From: Diplonema papillatum
Taxonomy: Eukaryota > Euglenozoa > Diplonemea > Diplonemida > Diplonemidae
Reading direction: 5' to 3'
Assembly (NCBI GenBank): GCA_030068145.1
Contig: JAPJBO010000127.1
Location: 186,001-250,000, forward strand
DNA: 64,000 bases
Below are positions 30,420-41,500 of the stretch, in pieces. Numbering within the stretch: the first letter of the stretch is position 1; every line of letters begins with the position of its first letter. Both the position numbers and the translations under genes were made by a program. Under the pieces are notes generated by a model. That model was not told where the DNA came from and did no database searches. It saw only the letters and a list, made by a program, of their open reading frames with translations.

Positions 30420-32540
30420 ATGTTCGCCTCGGCGATTTGCTCGTTCGAAAACCCCTTTCCAGGGTTCAACGTCAGCGACGTCGACACGGACGTGATAGCC
30501 GCCGACGACGAGCTGTGGATCGACCCGTCCACGTACCCGGCTGTCGGGAAGTACGTCCCGGTGCCTGAGGCTGCGCAGGTGCCTCGGGCCGGCGCGCCTG
30601 TGGGCAGCGGCGCCGCCGTCGCGAAGAAGGTCTCCGCCGGCGCGCTGCCGGGCGCGCGCAAGGCACCGGCCGCGCCGGTGAGGGCCGGGTCCGTGGTGCT
30701 GAAGCCGAAGTCGGATGGCAACCAGCGGAAGGACAGCTTGTCGGCGGCTCCGAAGCCCGCGAAACGGGCGTGCTCACTCGCGGTCAACCTGCCGGGCGAA
30801 GCCGCTGCGGCGGACGAGGAACTCGACGAAGACTACGGCATGTTCCCGACGGAGGACGACCTCCTGCGCGAAATCCACCGCGAGCGAGAGGACCAGCCCA
30901 TCCGCAACGACGGCCTCGCGAAGACCCGGATCATCACCGGTCCCTACCACCGCGAAACCGGATACGGCACCGTGTACTTCGACATCTTCTACCAGCCGCC
31001 GCGGCCGAAAGAAACCGGAGAAACCGCCGTCGCGATAAACGCGCGCATCCACCCGTTCACGGCGCCGCCGACGAAGGAGATCGCCGTGCAGCGGAAGAAC
31101 GCCCGGAAAAGTCTCCTCTACAAGATCGGCCCCGCCGCCGTCGCGTTTAAAGTCGTGCTGAACACCTTCAACAACGCCGGAATGCGGCACACCGAGAAGA
31201 ACGACTGGAACATCCTGTGGGCGAAGCGTGTCGACCCCTCGGAGTGGGCGGCTATGTCGTACTACCAGAAGGTGAACCACTTCCCGGGGACGTGGGGCGT
31301 CGGGAGGAAAGACCAGCTGCACAAGAACACGCTCCGCTTCCGGAAGAAGTTCGGCGACGCGTTCGACTTCACGCCGATGTCGTGGGTGATCCCGCAGGAC
31401 GCCCGCCTGCTGGCGGCGGACATGCAGGCCAACCCTAGCACGACGTACATCCTCAAGCCGTGCGCGTCCTCCTGCGGCAAGGGCATCCGCCTGATCACCC
31501 GCATGCCCCAGAACCGCATCAAGAGCTCCGTCGTGCAACGGTACATCCCGAACCCGTTCCTCGTCAACAACCGGAAATTCGACCTCCGTCTGTACGTCGC
31601 GGTCACCGGGTTCGACCCCCTCAAGATCTACATCTTCGACGAGGGGCTCTGCCGGTTCGCAGCGGAGCAGTACCCCGGAGCTGGGGAAATGCTCGAGAAC
31701 TCGTACGCCCACCTGACGAACTACTCGATTAGCAAGACGAAAACCCTCAAGACCGAAGAAACGCTCGCGGAGCAGGAGCACGGCGACTCGCACGCCGGCC
31801 CGCGGGACATCAAGTGGATGCTGAGCGAGCTCAAAGCGTGGTTCTACGACTTGCCCCACGGGAAGGGCCCGGAGATGTGGAAGACGGTTGCGAAGCAGGT
31901 ACAAGACGCCGTCGTCAAGACGTTCATCACCATCGAAACCGACGTCTGCAACGCGGCGGCGCGGGTCTGCAAGTACCCGAACGCGCACGGCTGCTTCGAG
32001 CTCTTCGGGTTCGACATGATGATCGACTCGGACCTTCGGGTGTACGTCCTCGAAGCGAACATCATGCCGTCCCTCGCTACCGGGAATCCTATGGACAAAG
32101 CTGTGAAAAACCGCCTCCTGGCCCACCTGCTGACCCTCGTTGGTGTCCAGCCGTACGATCGGGAAGTCGTCGCCCAGGCCGAGGCCAAGCAAGCGTTCCA
32201 CCAGTCGCAGAAGGAGGCCACCCGCACGTGCAGCTTCGGCAAGTCGAAGGCGTTCTTCGAGTCGCTGACCGACGGTGACCGGCGGCTGATCATCGAGACC
32301 GAGGCGGAGCTCTTCCGCGCCGGCGGCTTCGTGCGCGTGTTCCCGACGCCGAAGAGCCAGGAGCGGTACGCCGAGTTCTTCGACGTCACCCGCTACCGCA
32401 ACGCGCTGCTCTCGCGCTGGGAGGCGGAGAAGGAGGCGAAGCGGGCCCGCATGAAGAACGACACCTCGGTGCCCATCCCGCCCGCCACGCAGTACCGCTG
32501 GGACGTGCCTCTGCCCAGCGCACCTTCGCCGGACTGGTGA
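30420..32540 (+). CDS. Tubulin tyrosine ligase-like protein (TTLL4/5-type)
   Basis: One uninterrupted frame of 706 aa. The N-terminal 150 residues are low-complexity Ala/Pro. The TTL ATP-grasp domain spans about residues 258-590: NDWNILWAK, NHFPGTWGVGRKDQL, YILKPCASSCGKGIRLI (ATP-binding Lys), NNRKFDLRLYVAV, HLTNYSI, and FELFGFDMMIDSD leading to VLEANIMPSLA (metal and ATP ligands Glu and Asn). The NHFPG and GRKD motifs and the insert before FELFGFD place it among the TTLL polyglutamylases rather than TTL itself. Such enzymes add glutamate to tubulin tails on ciliary axonemes and basal bodies. No introns are seen. The start is the first Met after the GA tract; an upstream exon is possible. Confidence 0.93.
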   Translation: MFASAICSFENPFPGFNVSDVDTDVIAADDELWIDPSTYPAVGKYVPVPEAAQVPRAGAPVGSGAAVAKKVSAGALPGARKAPAAPVRAGSVVLKPKSDGNQRKDSLSAAPKPAKRACSLAVNLPGEAAAADEELDEDYGMFPTEDDLLREIHREREDQPIRNDGLAKTRIITGPYHRETGYGTVYFDIFYQPPRPKETGETAVAINARIHPFTAPPTKEIAVQRKNARKSLLYKIGPAAVAFKVVLNTFNNAGMRHTEKNDWNILWAKRVDPSEWAAMSYYQKVNHFPGTWGVGRKDQLHKNTLRFRKKFGDAFDFTPMSWVIPQDARLLAADMQANPSTTYILKPCASSCGKGIRLITRMPQNRIKSSVVQRYIPNPFLVNNRKFDLRLYVAVTGFDPLKIYIFDEGLCRFAAEQYPGAGEMLENSYAHLTNYSISKTKTLKTEETLAEQEHGDSHAGPRDIKWMLSELKAWFYDLPHGKGPEMWKTVAKQVQDAVVKTFITIETDVCNAAARVCKYPNAHGCFELFGFDMMIDSDLRVYVLEANIMPSLATGNPMDKAVKNRLLAHLLTLVGVQPYDREVVAQAEAKQAFHQSQKEATRTCSFGKSKAFFESLTDGDRRLIIETEAELFRAGGFVRVFPTPKSQERYAEFFDVTRYRNALLSRWEAEKEAKRARMKNDTSVPIPPATQYRWDVPLPSAPSPDW

Positions 32541-33105
32541 AAAAGGTGGAACCCCCATCTTCCTCCTCCCCCAATCTTCCGTAAGGACCCATGGTGTTGA
32601 GCACATATCCATTCCAAGCACGTTCTTGCAATCCCTCCCCAATCTTCTCCAAAGAAGACTTGGTGCTAGCATCCATCATGCGTGAGAGGCAGTGTCCCTT
32701 CTAAACATTAAACCACGATTTCCCCCACCCATCTTCTTTGAAGATGACTGTTGGTGCTGGCATCAAACATGCACGAAGAGGCAGTGTGTTCTCTCTGTCT
32801 CAGCATTGCACAAAGATCTTCCCCCGGATAAGGCAAGTGTAGGAATGCCACCAACACCAGTGGCAAAGAGCCCGAGGCGAAATTGGAGTTGGAATATAGA
32901 AACGGAGGCGGAGCTTTTCCGCGCGGGCGGCTTCGTACGTGCCTCTGCCCAGCGAACCTTCGCCGGACTGGTGAGAAAACGGGCCCGGATGTCTGATTAT
33001 TAAAACGGTGAGATAGCCGTCTCCCCATCATCTTCTTCAAAGAGTTGATGCTAGCATCAAGCATGCGTGAAGTGGCAGTGTTCTGTCTAAACATTGAGGC
33101 AGGTA
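32541..33105 (+). repeat. Three E modules after the TTLL gene with a TTLL exon shard
   Basis: E modules lie at about 32649-32720, 32740-32830 and 33028-33105, each with GATGCTAGCATC-type palindromes and GGCAGTGT. Between them, 32897-32990 is a shortened copy of the TTLL 3' end: it matches 32296-32337 (GAGACCGAGGCGGAGCTCTT region) then jumps to 32508-32536, missing about 170 bp. Only the first two modules are followed by pyrimidine-rich tracts. Confidence 0.75.
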
Positions 33106-34690
33106 GGGGTGTGACCAACACTCCACACGAGCCTCTTGTTAGAAATGTTGTACCGTAATTGGAATAATGTTGACTTGGACTGAAGCTTGACGAGTTAATG
33201 ACAGACCGGGTAAAACCTGGGACATCTCGGTATGAGGGACCAGCTAGCACATCCTACAGCCCGTGCCGCTGTGATAGGAAGCAGGACCACCACTCGTAGA
33301 TGACGATGTGAGCCGGTCCGTCCCTATCTTTTGAAACTGCATCGAAGTGCCTGCCGCTGTTTATCACAGTGAATCCCGGTCCACCACGGTCTATCGGGTC
33401 CATCCCTAGTCCCTAAAGCTGCATCGAATTGGTGCTGTATTCTTTGGTCTATCACGGTGGGATGGACCGGCTCACGATGGCACACTTTGCCTTGGGGCGC
33501 CTTCGTATCGGTCATCACGTCTCCCAGGCCGATATCCTGCAAAGTACGCAAACCCCGAAAAAAGCCGAACCGGGTAAAACCCGGGACACCCAGGCCCATT
33601 TTTGGGGGTGTCCCAGGTTTCACCCGGTTCACCATTTTTCTGGATACCGCCAAAACCCGAATTATTCATCCATCTTATGCACGGGGGGGTAGGTACGGTA
33701 GAAAACACGTGACTTCACATGTTGATAAGGGACAGGGACACATTCATGTGCTCACGTGCATTTTATCTGAGTTAACATGTGGACACATGTCCTTTCCCAT
33801 GGTCACATGTTCTACAACATAAGTGAACATAAAGGCAGGTGGTGCTTGTGCCCAAGCACAAAACTAAACTTTCCCCCTCCGTCTTCCTTATATGGTTTCG
33901 CTCCTGTCCGACCGTTTCCCGAACAACCTTCCGCAAAACCCGCGGGATTAAAAGAAAAACTTTCCCCTGAACTCTAGTGGGTGCAAAAAAACCGCGCGTT
34001 GCTTATCAAACCGGTCCACCCCTATCTCTTGGAGCTGCATCGAATTGCCGGGAGCTGTGCGCTAACCTAAGCGGTGTAACCACAGTGCAGCACGGTCTGC
34101 CAGGTCCATCCCTATCCCCTAGAGCTGCATCGAATCGCCTGGTGCTGTCTATCACTTGTACCACAGTACACCGCGGTCTATCAGGATGGAATGGACGGTC
34201 TGCCAGGTCCATTCCTATCCCCTAGAGCTGCATCGAATCGCCTGGTGCTGTCTATCACTTGTACCACAGTACACCGCGGTCTATCAGGATGGAATGGACG
34301 GTCTGCCAGGTGGTCTGCCAAGTCCATCCCTATCCCCTAGAGCTGCATCGAATCGCCTGGTGCTGTCTATCACCTGTACCACAGTACACCACGGTCTACC
34401 AGGGTGGGATCCGGCTCACGCTCAACGCGCAGCAAGCCTTCCCGCCTGGGTAGTTCTCCAGGGCGGTAAATCCCTAAATTCCGCGTGGTCGGTCCTCGTC
34501 AGTTAATCACTGCGGCTCAGCGTGCCAATGGAGTATTCAAAGGAAGGTTCCGCACGCAAGGAGAAGACAAGCAAAAAGAAACAAAAAAAGAAGCAAAACA
34601 AAAAGGGAAAACAGTGAACGAAACGACTCAAACATCCAGAGCTTGAAGCAGTCACACGAGGAATTCGTGCCGATACAATACTACTGATGG
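33106..34690. repeat. GACCGG...CATCGAA repeat family and roughly 100-bp tandem array
   Basis: About 33296-33480 has GCATCGAAGTGCC and GGTCCATCCCTAG units. At 34010-34410 a roughly 100-bp unit (CCTAGAGCTGCATCGAATCG, CACAGTACACCGCGGTCTA) is repeated about four times. Related single units are at 8045-8215 and 44280-44440. At 33567-33630 a 25-bp inverted repeat (GAACCGGGTAAAACCCGGGA arm, two mismatches, 14-nt loop) stands alone. No coding sequence was recognised. Confidence 0.75.
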
Positions 34691-34699
34691 ATAGAGAGT

Positions 34700-34905
34700 T
34701 GTTTTCATTGAATAAGCGCCTGCTTCGTAGGAAATACCCGAAGGTCTGTTGCTTATCCCCAGGAGGTAATGTGCTGCAAGGCCCAACCGAAACACAGGTA
34801 AATCGGACGAAAGCGGTCAACAACAACGAAAAGACCCGCGTTGTAGTTGTATCGTTTCAACCCCTCTATCCTCCGTCAAAATAAGCGCCCCCTCGGGTGT
34901 TTTCT
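34700..34905 (+). repeat. Diverged R1
   Basis: GAATAAGCGCCTGCTTCGTA, GGAAATACCCGAAGG, CCGAAACACAGGTAAATC and GACCCGCGTTGTAGTTGTAT align with R1 in order, with about one change in six bases. It is the oldest-looking copy. Confidence 0.65.
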
Positions 34906-36765
34906 GTTGACCGGAGCACCCGCGGATGGTTTATCTGTGTTGTCAGCTAGTGAATCCGGGACGCAAGTGGAAGCGCCAACGGTTTGCGTGTCACTCTCCT
35001 GATGGTACTCCCCGGATCAACGTCCCCGGATCACCCTTCTTCTTAAGGCAGAGGAAAGGGGCATTCAGACCCCGCGGGGCTTGATCCCCCCGTCCTACCC
35101 ACCCAGCAGCTGCCTTGTCCCCTCCCATCCCCCTCAGGGATTGTCCTGCGCCCTGACTGGGTGGAGAGCTGGCGGACCCCTACACGCGGGGGACCTCGTT
35201 GCCTCGGTTCCCGGCTCAACTTCCGCTCCCGCGGTCACGTGCCACCCTTTGACCTGTTTTGATGTGTTCTCGGGAAAGGTCAGCGCGGGAGCGGCGACCA
35301 CGAGAACACATACAGGTGGGTGGGGAGAGGCCCTGGGACTGCTAAGGTTGTTGTGTGGTGTTTCTCCCCCATCCAGCCTCCGTCGAAAGAAGCACAAGGC
35401 AGCCCCCCCTCAAGTATTCTTGTCGTATAAGATCGAAGATCTTAGAAAGTTAATAATTCCAAGACTGGCAAATGAAAGAGGCTGGTTTTCAGAAGGCAAG
35501 AACGCTAATCACTAGAGTGAGTCAATCACATTCTGAATCGGAGCAGCACTCCGCTCTAGTGCCGTAGCCAACCGTGACTACCGCCTTTACTGCTCTCGGG
35601 ACTACCATACCCTTTGGCTTGTTTTGAGATGTTCTTTCCCCCCTCCCCGCGACGGATTCGCCTGTGCTCTAGTAGCGTGGGTGGTCCTGGCTGTGACGAG
35701 CTGCGAACAGCCGCCTGACAAACCAGACACGCCGTCCTGTCTGTAGAAACTCAGGTTCCACGCTGATGATGGTCTGCTTTATGTGTCTGTGGCTTAAAGG
35801 CCGAAAAACCGAAAAACACGGCGCAGACGGGACCAGTGCCGTGTTGAGCACATTTCTATTCCAAGCACGTTCTTGCAATCCCCCCATCCCCCTCCTCGTG
35901 CAGTCAAGGTAGTTGCTCCGTCGCTCTCCTTTCTGGATCGGATTTCAGGCGGACCTACTCACGATGTTGTGCTCCTCTCTCCCTCTCACTATTCAAAGAG
36001 AATCACAACAACTTCGCCCCGTCCAGTCCGCCGTAGTTCTCAAGCAGCGCCAATTCGTTCACTGGTCCCTGCAGCATTTGCATACTTCCAATGACTTTTC
36101 AAAAACAAGACACAGTCTACGCAGCGGTATTTTTTGTTTTGTGGCCACATGCTCTGTGTGAGGAATTTGAACAGTCCATTTAGGACCTTCTGATCATGAT
36201 CAGTTGCCAATTTTCTACCCTGAAACCACGTCCAGGATTTAGGTTCAAGGTAGCGCGCTAGATGGGACTTTACCTACATGTGTTCTGGTTAAACCGCTGC
36301 CACCGTTCTCTTTAGCTGTAGCAAATACTGTCTCCAGGGAGGCAGCAATTGGTTGTCACACGGAGATGAATAAATCCGAAGCTGGGCCGGAGTTCTACGA
36401 ATAACCAGAATGCAGCGCAAGCTGCTTAAGGGCCAGCTGCATCCAGAATGCAGCGCAAGCTGCTTAAGGACCAGCTGCATCCAGAGTGCAGCACGGCACA
36501 AGCTACAAATGCAAACTGGCCGGAACCGAGGCTGGACCAGCTCTGCAGCAGCACTGCATGTAGGTACGTACGTAGTACTACTATGCATACGTACTGTACC
36601 AGACGGTACCACAGATATCTATTGTGCGAGGCCACTCAGGTTCCACGCTGATGATTCTCTGCCTTATGTGTCCGTGTCTTCAAGGACCGAAGCACGGTGT
36701 CCAGAAAGAACCGGTGCGATGCTGCGCACAGAACCAGTCCAAGCCCCCGCCCCCGGAGCACCTTT
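34906..36765. other. Gene-free dispersed repeats
   Basis: 35235-35345 is a GGTCAGCG repeat unit (see 19455). 35345-35570 is the near-identical twin of 16300-16520. 35575-35640 matches 19665-19725. 35663-35890 and 36640-36720 belong to the CTCTAGTAGC family. 36155-36255 is the GATCATGAT family. 36410-36495 has two tandem copies of GCAGCGCAAGCTGCTTAAGG. 36555-36620 is the inverse of 7865-7920. Confidence 0.65.
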
Positions 36766-36963
36766 TTATTTTGTATAAGCACCTGCTTTGGAAATGCTTG
36801 AGGAAACTGCCAGTTGCGATAGATCAAAGGAGGTAAATGTGCTGTAGCCCACACGAAACACAGGTAAATCTGGGTTTAGTGGCGGGCGTAGGCGTTCAGC
36901 AAAAAGACTTCTCCCCCTCTAGCATCCTTCGAAATGAGCACAAGGCAGTCCCTCGAGTATTTC
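36766..36963 (+). repeat. R1 element
   Basis: A copy with a shortened middle (GGCGTTCAGCAAAAAGACTT directly to CTCCCCCTCTAG), otherwise full from TTGTATAAGCACCTGC to CTCGAGTATTTCC. Confidence 0.85.
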
Positions 36964-38551
36964 CACCTTGACATCGATGTCCGTGTTGCCTATCCATCTT
37001 TCTTCTCTGTCTTCTACTTCGTGTTCGTATCTCCGAAAAAAAAAGGGCAAAAAAAAAAGAAGAAAAAAAAAGAAAAAAAGGGAAAGAAAAAACCTTGCAA
37101 CAAGAGGGGGGGAAAAAAAGAGTGATTTGACTTTTAAATAAACCGAAATTTCAGGGGATTCGTTTGCGTCGCAGATTTAGACCGACGGTTTAAATCTGCA
37201 AACCGGGGGTCGGCCGGGGGGGAACAAATAAGAACTCGCTTCTAGGAAGGCGCGTGGGGGGCTCAAGACTAAATACAAAGCGAATTTCTTGTCTACATGT
37301 TCAACGAGGGAACGAACCTGTAAGAGTGCCAACGCTACTCTTTCTAAAATGCAGTCTCTTCAGTCTCTTCATGACAGCCAACTACATATAAAAGGTGTCA
37401 CGGGATAAGCCGACAGCCGCTGCTTAACGGTGCGTGCAGATCCGTGTGGTCCGTGTACTTAAAAGTTCCCAATGCTTAACGGCTTTATCACGTGGGCGGC
37501 CCTGAGATTACCCCCTCAGGTGACACCACTTTATCCATATATATATATATCTTTAGCCATACTTCAACCTTCTTGGTGTCGGTCGTTACAGTTACAAACT
37601 TGGTTACCCGTAGTTACAGTGTGCAATTGTCCCACCCGCATTCCCGCAAACTCCCAGCCTCAATGGTCAGCCGGAGCCACCGAACCGACAGCAAAGGCCC
37701 AAAGCGCCCCCAAACACCCCCCCATAAACGGCCAAGATCTGCAAACCCCAGGAACCTCTGAACGAATGCCCTCAACGGAAAGAAAAGAGAAGAAGAAGAA
37801 GAAGAAAAAAAAAAAAAAGAGGAATCAATGATGAAAATCAGAGACGTAGATGTGCCCACCGTCCACTTCACTCGTCAGATGACGAAGGGGCTTGAATTCC
37901 GACGCGGCCGAGAAATGAGGCTGTAGCGGGCAAGAGACCGGGCGCGGGAGGGCGGGGGGGCGAAGGACGGGAGGGTGACCAAATCAGTTGCTAGAAGACG
38001 GATTATTTTCGCGCTTTGCCCCCCCTTCTTTAGTTTTTGAGAGTCTCTGAGAGGCGGCTTCTGTTGCACTGTGACGTGTCACAGCGAGCAATGGAGTGGA
38101 CTCGGGCGGGTGAGGCCCAGGCCTCACGTTCAGCATGCTGAACGTACTGATTTCAGCACGTTATTCTTGTGTTAACAATGCATTGTTCGTACTAAAAATT
38201 AGTAGTTGGCAGCATACTACATGAAACTTACCAAAGCAGGTGAGTTCCGCTAGTGCGCACAACAAACAAAAGAAAGCGCCATGCTAATTTCTTCTTAGTT
38301 TCTGCACACATGCTGAATCAGTACGTGTACACGTGCTGAAATCAGTATGCCTCTGTGTGCGGGGTACCTGCAATTCAAGTTCACACTGCTTCACCAGCAG
38401 GAAGAGGGGGGGGGGGTCTGTCGTTGGGTGAAGGGAAGGAAGGGGTGCGTAAGAGAAAACACGAACACCACTGGTATACCTGTATCGAGATCGGTCTCGA
38501 ACGAGAGATAAGAGGCAGCAGGAGGAACATCCGCGGGCGTCAGCCCGTTGC
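36964..38551. other. Low-complexity and palindromic sequence upstream of the SAM gene
   Basis: About 37035-37130 is A-rich (AAAAAAG)n-like. 37250-37570 duplicates 4680-4930, with insertions including a (TA)n run. About 37785-37825 is a second A/G-rich run. At 38110-38145 two palindromes overlap: GTGAGGCCCAGGCCTCAC (38110-38127) and ACGTTCAGCATGCTGAACGT (38126-38145, perfect). About 38176-38235 relates to 17875-17930. No gene was recognised. Confidence 0.65.
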
Positions 38552-41500
38552 ATGGCGGGCTTGGTCCCGCGGCTGCGCTTGCATGAGAAGGAGAAGGCGG
38601 CGCTGAGCCCGAGGGAGGGTCTAGGCGGCAGGAAGTCGACCGCGCAGAAGATCATCGAAGACATCGAAGGCCTCGAAGAGGCGCGGACCCTCACCCCGTT
38701 CGCCAGCACCGTCGAGACCCTGCGGGGCACCCGGAAAAACAGCGCCCGCGACGCCGCCGCCCACACGCCTGACCGACCGGCCAGCCCAGACTTGGACGCC
38801 GAGATGCAAACGGGCGGCTCATTTCTGCTCTCCCCAGACCAGAAGCCGGCGAAGGCGGATCCCCGGCGGAACCCAGCCTCCGAGCCCGAGCGAACCGACG
38901 CGGAACACCGCCCCAACGGCAGCTCGAGTTCGCCGGCGGCGCGTGGCCACAGCAGGCCGCTGGAGGAAGGCGACGAGGAGGAGGGGCGGCGGCAGAGGCA
39001 GGGGCACTCGCGGTTTTCGCTGTCGGGCGGGCGGGAGGACGCGGAGCGGACGCTGGACCCGCGGGTTTCCGGCGGCGGCGGCTGCTGGCCGGCGGCAGAG
39101 GAGCAGCCGCGCGGCGTGCGGCTGCCGGCGGCCTACCGGAACCCCGGCGCGGAGTCGGACGAGTCGTGCGCGACGCTCGCCGGGGTGGCCGCGGCGCTCA
39201 GCGAGCTGTCCCCTCGGGAAGAGCGGCTGCTGCAGCAGCAGGGCATCACCGACGCCAGCCAAATCGTGCACTTGTCAGAGGCGCAGCTGGCGCGCATGGG
39301 TATTTCATATTCTTTTTTCGAGACTGGAGGTCCTATGAACATGCAATGTGAATAGCCTCTATTCGAGCCAACCCCACTTTTCTCTACTGTATTGTTTTTG
39401 AACTAGATAATAGCGCGGAGCTGGCTTTTTCTCCCCCTGGGAAAATGTATATGGGTGGCAGAGTGAGCGGGTGTCGGCCTTCAGGCCGGTGTGTCCGGGT
39501 TCAAACCCCGCCCATGACACTTTTCCGGTCGAAGATTATTTCGAGGTTTGCTGTCGTTTCGGGGCCTGATGTGCCCGAAATTTGCGTTTTTTGCGGAGTT
39601 TCTCAGCCCCCCGGAGAAATACCGGAGGGGGGGGCGGCGGGAAAAGGCTGCCCCAGGGCGGCCCCCCCCCGTGCTGGGCCCCGGGTACGAGGCCAAACTT
39701 TACACCCGAACTTAGCTTCACCCGGACTTTGTTTCGCCCGAACTTAGCTTCACCCGAGCTTTGCTTCGCCCGAACTTTGCTTCACCTAACTTTGCTCACC
39801 CGAACTTAGCTTCGCCCGAACTTTGTTTCGCCCGAACTTAGCTTCACCAGAACTTTGCTTCACCCGAACTTAGCTTCGCCCGAACTTTGCTTCACCAGAA
39901 CTTAGCTTCGCCCGAACTTTGCTTCACCCGAACTTAGCTTCGCCGAACTTTGTTTCGCCCGATCTTAGCTTCACCAGAACGTCCGAACTTTGCTTCACCC
40001 AGAACTTAGCTTCGCCCGGACTTTGTTTCGCCCGAACTTAGCTTCACCTTCGCCTGAACTTTGCTCACCCGAACTTAGCTTCGCCCGAACTTTGCTTCGC
40101 CCGAACTTTGTTTCGCCCGAACTTAGCTTCACCCGAACTTTGCTTCACCAGAACTTAGCATTGCCCGAACTTAGCTTCGCCCGAACTTTGCTGTTCCCCG
40201 AACTTTAACTGCTGCCTCCAGTCTCGCCACGCGCCGGCCTTAGCCGAGCGCACGTACTTTGTTTTTTGACTGTGTACACTCAGTCAAGAGACAGTCTTCT
40301 GCTATACTGCTATACTGCTATACTGTGTGTCTACACGGTGACGTGTGTGATTATCACCGGTGACAAGCACACGTCACCAGTGATGCCAGGCGACTTAAAA
40401 CATACTGTGGTACAGGACTCCTCTCTCCCTTATACAACTGCTCACGCTCTTGTCTTTATAAGATATCGCAGATCTTAGAAGGTTATTACACCCGACGAGT
40501 ATCTAACAGGTTAATACCCCCTAACCCACGGTTTCCCGCCGGCGAAGGCGGAGCCCCGGCGGAACCCAGCCGAGCGAACCGACGCGGAACACCGCCCCAA
40601 CGGCAGCTCGAGTTCGCCGGCGGCGCGTGGCCACAGCAGGCTGCTGGAGGAAGGCGACGAGGAGGAGGGGCGGCGGCAGAGGCAGGGGCACTCGCGTTTT
40701 TCGAGGACGCGGAGCGGACGCTGGACCCGCGGGTTTCCGGCGGCGGCGGCTGCTGGCCGGCGGCGGAGGAGCAGCCGCGTGGCGTGCGGCTGCCGGCGGC
40801 CTGCCGGAACCCCGGCGCGGATTCGGACGAGTCGTGCGCGACGCTCGCCGGGCTGGCCGCGGCGCTCAGCGAGCTGTCCCCTCGGGAAGAGCGGCTGCTG
40901 CAGCAGCAGGGCATCACCGACGCCAGCCAAATCGTGCACTTGTCAGAGGCGCAGCTGGCGCGCATGGGTATTTCATATTCTTTTTTTGTTTTTTGACTGT
41001 GTACACTCAGTCAAGAGACAGTCTTCTGCTATACTGCTATACTGCTATACTGCTATACTGCTATACTGTGTGTCTACACGGTGACGTGTGTGATTATCAC
41101 CGGTGACAAGCACACGTCACCAGTGATGCCAGGCGACTTAAAACATACTGTGGTACAGGACTCCTCTCTCCCTTATACAACTGCCCACGCTCTTGTCTTT
41201 ATAAGATATCGCAGATCTTAGAAGGTTATTACATCCGACGAGTATCTAACACTTGTACAAGGGTTAGTACCCCCTAACCCACGGTTTCCCGCCGGCGAAG
41301 GCGGAGCCCCGGCGGAACCCAGCCTCCGAGCCCGAGCGAACCGACGCGGAACAGCGCCCCAACAGCAGCTCGAGTTCGCCGGCGGCGCGTGGCCACAGCA
41401 GGCCGCTGGAGGAAGGCGACGAGGAGGAGGGGCGGCGGCAGAGGCAGGGGCACTCGCGGTTTTCGCTGTCGGGGCGGGCGGGGGGACGCGGAGCGGACGC

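Noticed and set aside
30774-32672. 632-aa minus-strand frame opposite TTLL
   Set aside because: It is a shadow of the GC-rich TTLL coding frame, which has clear family motifs on the + strand.
39448-39520. Functional tRNA gene
   Set aside because: A and B boxes exist, but the anticodon loop and T stem cannot be drawn normally, and the segment is joined to a repeated SINE-like body.
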